A stretch of DNA of 64,000 nt from Patiria miniata. Its lineage: Eukaryota; Echinodermata; Asteroidea; Valvatida; Asterinidae. The stretch covers positions 14,481,016 to 14,545,015 of the forward strand of contig NW_024037051.1 of NCBI RefSeq assembly GCF_015706575.1. Reading direction: 5' to 3'. Under the pieces are notes generated by a model. The model ran no database searches, had not been told where the DNA came from, and saw only the letters and a list, made by a program, of their open reading frames with translations. Every line of letters begins with the position of its first letter. Position 1 is the first letter of the stretch. Below, in pieces: positions 20,958 through 31,600 of the stretch. The translations under genes and the position numbers were made by a program.

Positions 20958-21853
20958 CTTGTGGTAGCTCTCAGCAGCCAGAGATGCCTTAATCGAGTCA
21001 TCCAGGGATGTTGGTTTGGTCCTGAAATTGCTTCTCCAATTGCCCTATTTTCCACTGAATCCATGAAATGTCCTCTCGCTAATCGATCCCTTCCTTCCTC
21101 TGAGAATTCGGGATACGCTAACGCAGAGAGTTCCCTGATACTCCTGCCAAACTCCTGTAATGTCTCTTTTTCTCCCTGACGACGATGTCGCAGCTCCATT
21201 AAATGGTACTCCTCCTGTTGACCTGGGCCGAACCTCTGGTCTAACGAGCTGATTAAATCCCCAAGGAATATTTCTTACCCTCCGGCTGGCAACCCAACAC
21301 ACTTAAGGCTGGTCCCTGGAGGCTTGCAGCAAGAAACACCTTCGCTTGCCCATCGTTCCATCCATTGGCCACACGACAGGCCATGAAGTGTGCCTTGTAG
21401 TCCTTCCAAGGCACCTTACCGTTAAATCTATCCGGACAAATGTTCGGTTTCTTTAACTTGATCTCTGATTCTGCCACGTCCTCCTTGACTGGCTCCGATG
21501 TGTTTTTCTCCTTAAGGACCGTTCCTGCAGGTCATCTTCTTGGTTGTCTCCAAGGTACATTCCTCTCTCACAGAGGTCGCCATCGTATTGGCTGGTGTTG
21601 CTGGCACTGTTCCAAGGGGTGACATCCTTGGTGTTAGCGAAAACAACTCTGGAGTATTATTCCCGTGTCATTTCCAGTCTACGCTGCGTAGACTCCAGCA
21701 ACTCCCCTTTTATTTTCTCCAGTCGTCCTTCAGACGCTGCCTTTCCTCAATGGCATCCTGAAGAAGTTCCTCTCCTCTCTGGTTATCCATCCTAAGAATG
21801 GCAAGTTCTTCCTCCATCATGTCTGTATTCAGTAGTTCCATTCCCTTTATCAT
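20849..21853 (-). pseudogene. gag: gag: coiled coil and capsid, frameshifted
   Basis: The likely start is the ATG at 21853-21851, 31 bp past the primer site. The first piece (21853-21710) is an E/R/L-rich segment with coiled-coil character (EEELAILRMDNQRGEELL), continuing after a shift to about 21660. Next is a Pro/Thr-rich linker, then the capsid start CPDRFNGKVPWKDYKAHF and WNDGQAKVFLAASLQG (21477-21253), then ELRHRRQGEKETLQEFGRSI and ALAYPEF (21199 onward), the usual retrotransposon gag helices. At about 21000 the frame moves into the one that carries the zinc knuckle. I count at least four single-base shifts. Gag would build the cytoplasmic virus-like particle. Motif order is intact, so the shifts may partly be consensus errors. 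Confidence 0.8.
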
Positions 21854-21883
21854 CGATCCTCAAGGTTCCTGATGTACGATTTT

Positions 21884-21901
21884 ATCCCACTTCTGACACC
21901 A
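21884..21901 (-). promoter_or_regulatory. Primer-binding site, tRNA-Leu type
   Basis: On the plus strand ATCCCACTTCTGACACCA equals the 3' end plus CCA of a metazoan tRNA-Leu as I recall it, so the minus-strand RNA (TGGTGTCAGAAGTGGGAT) would pair with that tRNA over 18 bases. It lies one base inside the 5' LTR, the standard position for priming minus-strand DNA synthesis. Confidence 0.8.
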
Positions 21902-22049
21902 ATGTGGCGCTGCTCGAACCGGGGCTCCCCAAACTCAGGTCGCCCTGGCCTCCTGACTAACCTTTGGTAAGCCTAGACGAGCGGTGATCTAGGTGACCTA
22001 GGGAATGCGTCCGTTCGGAAGGCCGTATGCCGCCAACACTACAATTAGT

Positions 22050-22076
22050 CTCCTTAAGGGTGTTCACTTAAGGGAG
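22050..22076. other. LTR hairpin, right copy
   Basis: CTCCTTAAG (22050-22058) pairs with CTTAAGGGAG (22067-22076), with one bulged G relative to the left LTR copy. It may be an R-region or U5 structural element; its role is unknown. Confidence 0.6.
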
Positions 22077-22127
22077 GTACTCCAACTGACAGACTGAACA
22101 AACGATGAAGGAACAGACACTGACACC

Positions 22128-22133
22128 TTTATT
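22128..22133 (-). promoter_or_regulatory. Polyadenylation signal AATAAA, 5' LTR copy
   Basis: TTTATT on the plus strand, equivalent to 16445-16450 in the other LTR and intact in both. Confidence 0.5.
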
Positions 22134-22613
22134 CATCAGACAACAACGACAATCAAGTTCTTAATTCTCTATTGGTTCAATTAGAATGTAAGAGTTAATC
22201 AACAATAATTATTGGATGAAACGGCACCTGCGTCAAGGGTGGACTATTCGCAGCGCTCCCCACGCTCTTTTGCGACTTACTATCAGGCAACCCCAAGTTA
22301 CCGGCGGCAGGACTCCCGAGGCCCCAGTGGATACAGCCCACGAGGTAGCAACACACGGACCAAGATTCAGATCCCCGGTGTGTCTCCGGCTACTAACCTC
22401 CTGTCCTCGCCCAGTCGTCAGCACGTCAGTGCAGCAACACGACAACGCACACACACGTTCGTTCTCCACGAGACGCCGCAATTCACGTCCGTTCTCAACG
22501 ACGCGCTGTGATCAACTCCTCCCGCGCAAACGGACCCAACAACAGAGGGCGCTGCGCAAGCTCGCTGCAGCTCGCGCTATAAATAACTCGCTGCAAGCAC
22601 ACCGTTGCGCTAA

Positions 22614-22617
22614 GTAC
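22614..22617. repeat. Target-site duplication GTAC, right
   Basis: GTAC directly after the LTR, continuing in phase into the monomer as CTTCAGGCTGCG. Partner of 16202-16205. Confidence 0.75.
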
Positions 22618-25600
22618 CTTCAGGCTGCGATACATGGGAGCCATGCGGGTTGGCGCTGACAGGCCTCCCTATGGGACTTACTGCACAAAAGCGAAAGAAG
22701 GGGCATCCGCTGCTACTTCTGGGATTTTCTCCAAAAGTTTCGGGTCTATCGACCTGCCGATTTGCATGCGGGTGGCCCATTCATCCGCTTCAAAATGGTA
22801 CCGAGTTTGTCCAGATCCATCTAGGTTAAGGTACCTTCAGGCTGCGATACATGGGAGCCATGCGGGTTGGCGCTGACAGGCCTCCCTATGGGACTTACTG
22901 CACAAAAGCGAAAGAAGGGGCATCCGCTGCTACTTCTGGGATTTTCTCCAAAAGTTTCGGGTCTATCGACCTGCCGATTTGCATGCGGGTTGGCCCATTC
23001 ATCCGCTTCAAAATGGTACCGAGTTTGTCCAGATCCATCCAGGTTAAGGTACCTTCAGGCTGCGATACATGGGAGCCATGCGGGTTGGCGCTGACAGGCC
23101 TCCCTATGGGACTTACTGCACAAAAGCGAAAGAAGGGGCATCCGCTGCTACTTCTGGGATTTTCTCCAAAAGTTTCGGGTCTATCGACCTGCCGATTTGC
23201 ATGCGGGTTGGCCCATTCATCCGCTTCAAAATGGTACCGAGTTTGTCCAGATCCATCAGGTTAAGGTACCTTCAGGCTGCGATACATGGGAGCCATGCGG
23301 GTTGGCGCTGACAGGCCTCCCTATGGGACTTACTGCACAAAAGCGAAAGAAGGGGCATCCGCTGCTACTTCTGGGATTTTCTCCAAAAGTTTCGGGTCTA
23401 TCGACCTGCCGATTTGCATGCAGGTTAAGGTACCTTCAGGCTGCGATACATGGGAGCCATGCGGGTTGGCGCTGACAGGCCTCCTATGGGACTTACTGCA
23501 CAAAAGCGAAAGAAGGGGCATCCGCTGCTACTTCTGGGATTTTCTCCAAAAGTTTCGGGTCTATCGACCTGCCGATTTGCATGCGGGTTGGCCCATTCAT
23601 CCGCTTCAAAATGGTACCGAGTTTGTCCAGATCCATCCAGGTTAAGGTACCTTCAGGCTGCGATACATGGGAGCCATGCGGGTTGGCGCTGACAGGCCTC
23701 CCTATGGGACTTACTGCACAAAAGCGAAAGAAGGGGCATCCGCTGCTACTTCTGGGATTTTTCCAAAAAGTTTCGGGTCTATCGACCTGCCGATTTGCAT
23801 GCGGGTTGGCCCATTCATCCGCTTCAAAATGGTACCGAGTTTGTCCAGATCCATCCAGGTTAAGGTACCTTCAGGCTGCGATACATGGGAGCCATGCGGG
23901 TTGGCGCTGACAGGCCTCCCTATGGGACTTACTGCACAAAAGCGAAAGAAGGGGCATCCGCTGCTACTTCTGGATTTTCTCCAAAAGTTTCGGGTCTATC
24001 GACCTGCCGATTTGCATGCGGGTTGGCCCATTCATCCGCTTCAAAATGGTACCGAGTTTGTCCAGATCCATCCAGGTTAAGGTACCTTCAGGCTGCGATA
24101 CATGGGAGCCATGCGGGTTGGCGCTGACAGGCCTCCCTATGGGACTTACTGCACAAAAGCGAAAGAAGGGGCATCCGCTGCTACTTCTGGGATTTTCTCC
24201 AAAAGTTTCGGGTCTATCGACCTGCCGATTTGCATGCGGGTTGGCCCATTCATCCGCTTCAAAATGGTACCGAGTTTGTCCAGATCCATCCAGGTTAAGG
24301 TACCTTCAGGCTGCGATACATGGGAGCCATGCGGGTTGGCGCTGACAGGCCTCCCTATGGGACTTACTGCACAAAAGCGAAAGAAGGGGCATCCGCTGCT
24401 ACTTCTGGGATTTTTCCAAAAGTTTCGGGTCTATCGACCTGCCGATTTGCATGCGGGTTGGCCCATTCATCCGCTTCAAAATGGTACCGAGTTTGTCCAG
24501 ATCCATCCAGGTTAAGGTACCTTCAGGCTGCGATACATGGGAGCCATGCGGGTTGGCGCTGACAGGCCTCCCTATGGGACTTACTGCACAAAAGCGAAAG
24601 AAGGGGCATCCGCTGCTACTTCTGGGATTTTCTCCAAAAGTTTCGGGTCTATCGACCTGCCGATTTGCATGCGGGTTGGCCCATTCATCCGCTTCAAAAT
24701 GGTACCGAGTTTGTCCAGATCCATCCAGGTTAAGGTACCTTCAGGCTGCGATACATGGGAGCCATGCGGGTTGGCGCTGACAGGCCTCCCTATGGGACTT
24801 ACTGCACAAAAGCGAAAGAAGGGGCATCCGCTGCTACTTCTGGGTTTTTCCAAAAGTTTTCTGGAAGTTTCGGGTCTATCGACCTGCCGATTTGCATGCG
24901 GGTTGGCCCATTCATCCGCTTCAAAATGGTACCGAGTTTGTCCAGATCCATCCAGGTTAAGGTACCTTCAGGCTGCGATACATGGGAGCCATGCGGGTTG
25001 GCGCTGACAGGCCTCCCTATGGGACTTACTGCACAAAAGCGAAAGAAGGGGCATCCGCTGCTACTTCTGGGATTTTCTCCAAAAGTTTCGGGTCTATCGA
25101 CCTGCCGATTTGCATGCGGGTTGGCCCATTCATCCGCTTCAAAATGGTACCGAGTTTGTCCAGATCCATCCAGGTTAAGGTACCTTCAGGCTGCGATACA
25201 TGGGAGCCATGCGGGTTGGCGCTGACAGGCCTCCCTATGGGACTTACTGCACAAAAGCGAAAGAAGGGGCATCCGCTGCTACTTCTGGGATTTCTCCAAA
25301 GTTTCGGGTCTATCGACCTGCCGATTTGCATGCGGGTTGGCCCATTCATCCGCTTCAAAATGGTACCGAGTTTGTCCAGATCCATCCAGGTTAAGGTACC
25401 TTCAGGCTGCGATACATGGGAGCCATGCGGGTTGGCGCTGACAGGCCTCCCTATGGGACTTACTGCACAAAAGCGAAAGAAGGGGCATCCGCTGCTACTT
25501 CTGGGATTTTCTCCAAAAGTTTCGGGTCTATCGACCTGCCGATTTGCATGCGGGTTGGCCCATTCATCCGCTTCAAAATGGTACCGAGTTTGTCCAGATC

Positions 25601-28600
25601 CATCCAGGTTAAGGTACCTTCAGGCTGCGATACATGGGAGCCATGCGGGTTGGCGCTGACAGGCCTCCCTATGGGACTTACTGCACAAAAGCGAAAGAAG
25701 GGGCATCCGCTGCTACTTCTGGGATTTTTCCAAAAGTTTCGGGTCTATCGACCTGCCGATTTGCATGCGGGTTGGCCCATTCATCCGCTTCAAAATGGTA
25801 CCGAGTTTGTCCAGATCCATCCAGGTTAAGGTACCTTCAGGCTGCGATACATGGGAGCCATGCGGGTTGGCGCTGACAGGCCTCCCTATGGGACTTACTG
25901 CACAAAAGCGAAAGAAGGGGCATCCGCTGCTACTTCTGGGATTTTCTCCAAAAGTTTCGGGTCTATCGACCTGCCGATTTGCATGCGGGTTGGCCCATTC
26001 ATCCGCTTCAAAATGGTACCGAGTTTGTCCAGATCCATCCAGGTTAAGGTACCTTCAGGCTGCGATACATGGGAGCCATGCGGGTTGGCGCTGACAGGCC
26101 TCCCTATGGGACTTACTGCACAAAAGCGAAAGAAGGGGCATCCGCTGCTACTTCTGGAATTTTCTCCAAAAGTTTCGGGTCTATCGACCTGCCGATTTGC
26201 ATGCGGGTTGGCCCATTCATCCGCTTCAAAATGGTACCGAGTTTGTCCAGATCCATCTAGGTTAAGGTACCTTCAGGCTGCGATACATGGGAGCCATGCG
26301 GGTTGGCGCTGACAGGCCTCCCTATGGGACTTACTGCACAAAAGCGAAAGAAGGGGCATCCGCTGCTACTTCTGGGATTTTCCAAAAAGTTTCGGGTCTA
26401 TCGACCTGCCGATTTGCATGCGGGTTGGCCCATTCATCCGCTTCAAAATGGTACCGAGTTTGTCCAGATCCATCCAGGTTAAGGTACCTTCAGGCTGCGA
26501 TACATGGGAGCCATGCGGGTTGGCGCTGACAGGCCTCCCTATGGGACTTACTGCACAAAAGCGAAAGAAGGGGCATCCGCTGCTACTTCTGGGATTTTCT
26601 CCAAAAGTTTCGGGTCTATCGACCTGCCGATTTGCATGCGGGTTGGCCCATTCATCCGCTTCAAAATGGTACCGAGTTTGTCCAGATCCATCCAGGTTAA
26701 GGTACCTTCAGGCTGCGATACATGGGAGCCATGCGGGTTGGCGCTGACAGGCCTCCCTATGGGACTTACTGCACAAAAGCGAAAGAAGGGGCATCCGCTG
26801 CTACTTCTGGGATTTTCTCAAAAGTTTCGGGTCTATCGACCTGCCGATTTGCATGCAGGTTAAGGTACCTTCAGGCTGCGATACATGGGAGCCATGCGGG
26901 TTGGCGCTGACAGGCCTCCCTATGGGACTTACTGCACAAAAGCGAAAGAAGGGGCATCCGCTGCTACTTCTGGGATTTTCTCCAAAAGTTTCGGGTCTAT
27001 CGACCTGCCGATTTGCATGCGGGTTGGCCCATTCATCCGCTTCAAAATGGTACCGAGTTTGTCCAGATCCATCCAGGTTAAGGTACCTTCAGGCTGCGAT
27101 ACATGGGAGCCATGCGGGTTGGCGCTGACAGGCCTCCCTATGGGACTTACTGCACAAAAGCGAAAGAAGGGGCATCCGCTGCTACTTCTGGATTTTCTCC
27201 AAAAGTTTCGGGTCTATCGACCTGCCGATTTGCATGCGGGTTGGCCCATTCATCCGCTTCAAAATGGTACCGAGTTTGTCCAGATCCATCCAGGTTAAGG
27301 TACCTTCAGGCTGCGATACATGGGAGCCATGCGGGTTGGCGCTGACAGGCCTCCCTATGGGACTTACTGCACAAAAGCGAAAGAAGGGGCATCCGCTGCT
27401 ACTTCTGGGATTTTCTCCAAAGTTTCGGGTCTATCGACCTGCCGATTTGCATGCGGGTTGGCCCATTCATCCGCTTCAAAATGGTACCGAGTTTGTCCAG
27501 ATCCATCCAGGTTAAGGTACCTTCAGGCTGCGATACATGGGAGCCATGCGGGTTGGCGCTGACAGGCCTCCCTATGGGACTTACTGCACAAAAGCGAAAG
27601 AAGGGGCATCCGCTGCTACTTCTGGAATTTTCTCCAAAAGTTTCGGGTCTATCGACCTGCCGATTTGCATGCGGGTTGGCCCATTCATCCGCTTCAAAAT
27701 GGTACCGAGTTTGTCCAGATCCATCTAGGTTAAGGTACCTTCAGGCTGCGATACATGGGAGCCATGCGGGTTGGCGCTGACAGGCCTCCCTATGGGACTT
27801 ACTGCACAAAAGCGAAAGAAGGGGCATCCGCTGCTACTTCTGGGATTTTCTCCAAAAGTTTCGGGTCTATCGACCTGCCGATTTGCATGCGGGTTGGCCC
27901 ATTCATCCGCTTCAAAATGGTACCGAGTTTGTCCAGATCCATCCAGGTTAAGGTACCTTCAGGCTGCGATACATGGGAGCCATGCGGGTTGGCGCTGACA
28001 GGCCTCCCTATGGGACTTACTGCACAAAAGCGAAAGAAGGGGCATCCGCTGCTACTTCTGGGATTTTCTCCAAAAGTTTCGGGTCTATCGACCTGCCGAT
28101 TTGCATGCGGGTTGGCCCATTCATCCGCTTCAAAATGGTACCGAGTTTGTCCAGATCCATCCAGGTTAAGGTACCTTCAGGCTGCGATACATGGGAGCCA
28201 TGCGGGTTGGCGCTGACAGGCCTCCCTATGGGACTTACTGCACAAAAGCGAAAGAAGGGGCATCCGCTGCTACTTCTGGGATTTTCTCCAAAAGTTTCGG
28301 GTCTATCGACCTGCCGATTTGCATGCGGGTTGGCCCATTCATCCGCTTCAAAATGGTACCGAGTTTGTCCAGATCCATCCAGGTTAAGGTACCTTCAGGC
28401 TGCGATACATGGGAGCCATGCGGGTTGGCGCTGACAGGCCTCCCTATGGGACTTACTGCACAAAAGCGAAAGAAGGGGCATCCGCTGCTACTTCTGGGAT
28501 TTTTCCAAAAGTTTCGGGTCTATCGACCTGCCGATTTGCATGCGGGTTGGCCCATTCATCCGCTTCAAAATGGTACCGAGTTTGTCCAGATCCATCCAGG

Positions 28601-31600
28601 TTAAGGTACCTTCAGGCTGCGATACATGGGAGCCATGCGGGTTGGCGCTGACAGGCCTCCCTATGGGACTTACTGCACAAAAGCGAAAGAAGGGGCATCC
28701 GCTGCTACTTCTGGGATTTTCTCCAAAAGTTTCGGGTCTATCGACCTGCCGATTTGCATGCGGGTTGGCCCATTCATCCGCTTCAAAATGGTACCGAGTT
28801 TGTCCAGATCCATCCAGGTTAAGGTACCTTCAGGCTGCGATACATGGGAGCCATGCGGGTTGGCGCTGACAGGCCTCCCTATGGGACTTACTGCACAAAA
28901 GCGAAAGAAGGGGCATCCGCTGCTACTTCTGGGATTTTCTCCAAAAGTTTCGGGTCTATCGACTGCCGATTTGCATGCAGGTTAAGGTACCTTCAGGCTG
29001 CGATACATGGGAGCCATGCGGGTTGGCGCTGACAGGCCTCCCTATGGGACTTACTGCACAAAAGCGAAAGAAGTGGCATCCGCTGCTACTTCTGGGATTT
29101 TCTTCAAAAGTTTCGGGTCTATCGACCTGCCGATTTGCATGCGGGTTGGCCCATTCATCCGCTTCAAAATGGTACCGAGTTTGTCCAGATCCATCCAGGT
29201 TAAGGTACCTTCAGGCTGCGATACATGGGAGCCATGCGGGTTGGCGCTGACAGGCCTCCCTATGGGACTTACTGCACAAAAGCGAAAGAAGGGGCATCCG
29301 CTGCTACTTCTGGGATTTTTCCAAAAGTTTCGGGTCTATCGACCTGCCGATTTGCATGCGGGTTGGCCCATTCATCCGCTTCAAAATGGTACCGAGTTTG
29401 TCCAGATCCATCCAGGTTAAGGTACCTTCAGGCTGCGATACATGGGAGCCATGCGGGTTGGCGCTGACAGGCCTCCCTATGGGACTTACTGCACAAAAGC
29501 GAAAGAAGGGGCATCCGCTGCTACTTCTGGGATTTTCTCCAAAAGTTCGGGTCTATCGACCTGCCGATTTGCATGCGGGTTGGCCCATTCATCCGCTTCA
29601 AAATGGTACCGAGTTTGTCCAGATCCATCCAGGTTAAGGTACCTTCAGGCTGCGATACATGGGAGCCATGCGGGTTGGCGCTGACAGGCCTCCCTATGGG
29701 ACTTACTGCACAAAAGCGAAAGAAGGGGCATCCGCTGCTACTTCTGGGATTTTTCCAAAAGTTTCGGGTCTATCGACCTGCCGATTTGCATGCGGGTTGG
29801 CCCATTCATCCGCTTCAAAATGGTACCGAGTTTGTCCAGATCCATCCAGGTTAAGGTACCTTCAGGCTGCGATACATGGGAGCCATGCGGGTTGGCGCTG
29901 ACAGGCCTCCCTATGGGACTTACTGCACAAAAGCGAAAGAAGGGGCATCCGCTGCTACTTCTGGGATTTTCTCCAAAAGTTTCGGGTCTATCGACCTGCC
30001 GATTTGCATGCGGGTTGGCCCATTCATCCGCTTCAAAATGGTACCGAGTTTGTCCAGATCCATCCAGGTTAAGGTACCTTCAGGCTGCGATACATGGGAG
30101 CCATGCGGGTTGGCGCTGACAGGCCTCCCTATGGGACTTACTGCACAAAAGCGAAAGAAGGGGCATCCGCTGCTACTTCTGGGATTTTCTCCAAAAGTTT
30201 CGGGTCTATCGACCTGCCGATTTGCATGCAGGTTAAGGTACCTTCAGGCTGCGATACATGGGAGCCATGCGGGTTGGCGCTGACAGGCCTCCCTATGGGA
30301 CTTACTGCACAAAAGCGAAAGAAGGGGCATCCGCTGCTACTTCTGGGATTTTCTCCAAAAGTTTCGGGTCTATCGACCTGCCGATTTGCATGCAGGTTAA
30401 GGTACCTTCAGGCTGCGATACATGGGAGCCATGCGGGTTGGCGCTGACAGGCCTCCCTATGGGACTTACTGCACAAAAGCGAAAGAAGGGGCATCCGCTG
30501 CTACTTCTGGGATTTTCTCCAAAAGTTTCGGGTCTATCGACCTGCCGATTTGCATGCGGGTTGGCCCATTCATCCGCTTCAAAATGGTACCGAGTTTGTC
30601 CAGATCCATCCAGGTTAAGGTACCTTCAGGCTGCGATACATGGGAGCCATGCGGGTTGGCGCTGACAGGCCTCCCTATGGGACTTACTGCACAAAAGCGA
30701 AAGAAGGGGCATCCGCTGCTACTTCTGGGATTTTTCCAAAAGTTTCGGGTCTATCGACCTGCCGATTTGCATGCGGGTTGGCCCATTCATCCGCTTCAAA
30801 ATGGTACCGAGTTTGTCCAGATCCATCCAGGTTAAGGTACCTTCAGGCTGCGATACATGGGAGCCATGCGGGTTGGCGCTGACAGGCCTCCCTATGGGAC
30901 TTACTGCACAAAAGCGAAAGAAGGGGCATCCGCTGCTACTTCTGGGATTTTCTCCAAAAGTTGCAGGTCTATCGACCTGCCGATTGCATGCAGGTTAAGG
31001 TACCTTCAGGCTGCGATACATGGGAGCCATGCGGGTTGGCGCTGACAGGCCTCCCTATGGGACTTACTGCACAAAAGCGAAAGAAGGGGCATCCGCTGCT
31101 ACTTCTGGGATTTTCTCCAAAAGTTTCGGGTCTATCGACCTGCCGATTTGCATGCGGGTTGGCCCATTCATCCGCTTCAAAATGGTACCGAGTTTGTCCA
31201 GATCCATCCAGGTTAAGGTACCTTCAGGCTGCGATACATGGGAGCCATGCGGGTTGGCGCTGACAGGCCTCCCTATGGGACTTACTGCACAAAAGCGAAA
31301 GAAGGGGCATCCGCTGCTACTTCTGGGATTTTCTCCAAAAGTTTCGGGTCTATCGACCTGCCGATTTGCATGCGGGTTGGCCCATTCATCCGCTTCAAAT
31401 GGTACCGAGTTTGTCCAGATCCATCCAGGTTAAGGTACCTTCAGGCTGCGATACATGGGAGCCATGCGGGTTGGCGCTGACAGGCCTCCCTATGGGACTT
31501 ACTGCACAAAAGCGAAAGAAGGGGCATCCGCTGCTACTTCTGGGATTTTCTCCAAAAGTTTCGGGTCTATCGACCTGCCGATTTGCATGCGGGTTGGCCC

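Larger units (their letters stand above)
16206..22613 (-). mobile_element. Defective Ty3/gypsy-type LTR retrotransposon
   Basis: About 6.4 kb between GTAC duplications, with LTRs of about 727 and 711 bp. Coding runs on the minus strand: gag (from 21853), zinc knuckle, aspartic protease with LIDTGA, RNase H tail, integrase zinc domain, integrase GPY/F end, then an accessory zinc-finger frame. A tRNA-Leu primer site adjoins the 5' LTR. The order protease, RNase H, integrase plus a GPY/F motif points to Ty3/gypsy (Metaviridae). I find no reverse transcriptase motif such as the YxDD box in any frame, and the integrase catalytic core is also absent. Near-identical LTRs suggest a recent insertion. 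The clade within Ty3/gypsy is not resolved by eye. Confidence 0.93.
21903..22613 (-). repeat. 5' LTR of the retrotransposon
   Basis: Begins TGTGGCGCTGCTCG on the plus strand next to the primer site and ends at GCGCTAA before the GTAC duplication. The inner LTR reads GCGCTACA here, so one C appears lost. About 711 bp against about 727 for its partner. Most differences are one-base losses in short runs (CTCCAGG to CTCAGG, TAAACC to TAACC), with few substitutions. Confidence 0.92.

Noticed and set aside
18842..21795. Plus-strand open frames across the retrotransposon interior
   Set aside because: They are antisense shadows of gag-pol; the minus strand carries the recognisable motifs.
22578..22585. 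TATAAATA in the 5' LTR as a TATA box
   Set aside because: Only about 30 bp from the U3 end, in the wrong orientation for the element, and the other LTR reads CTACAATAA there.
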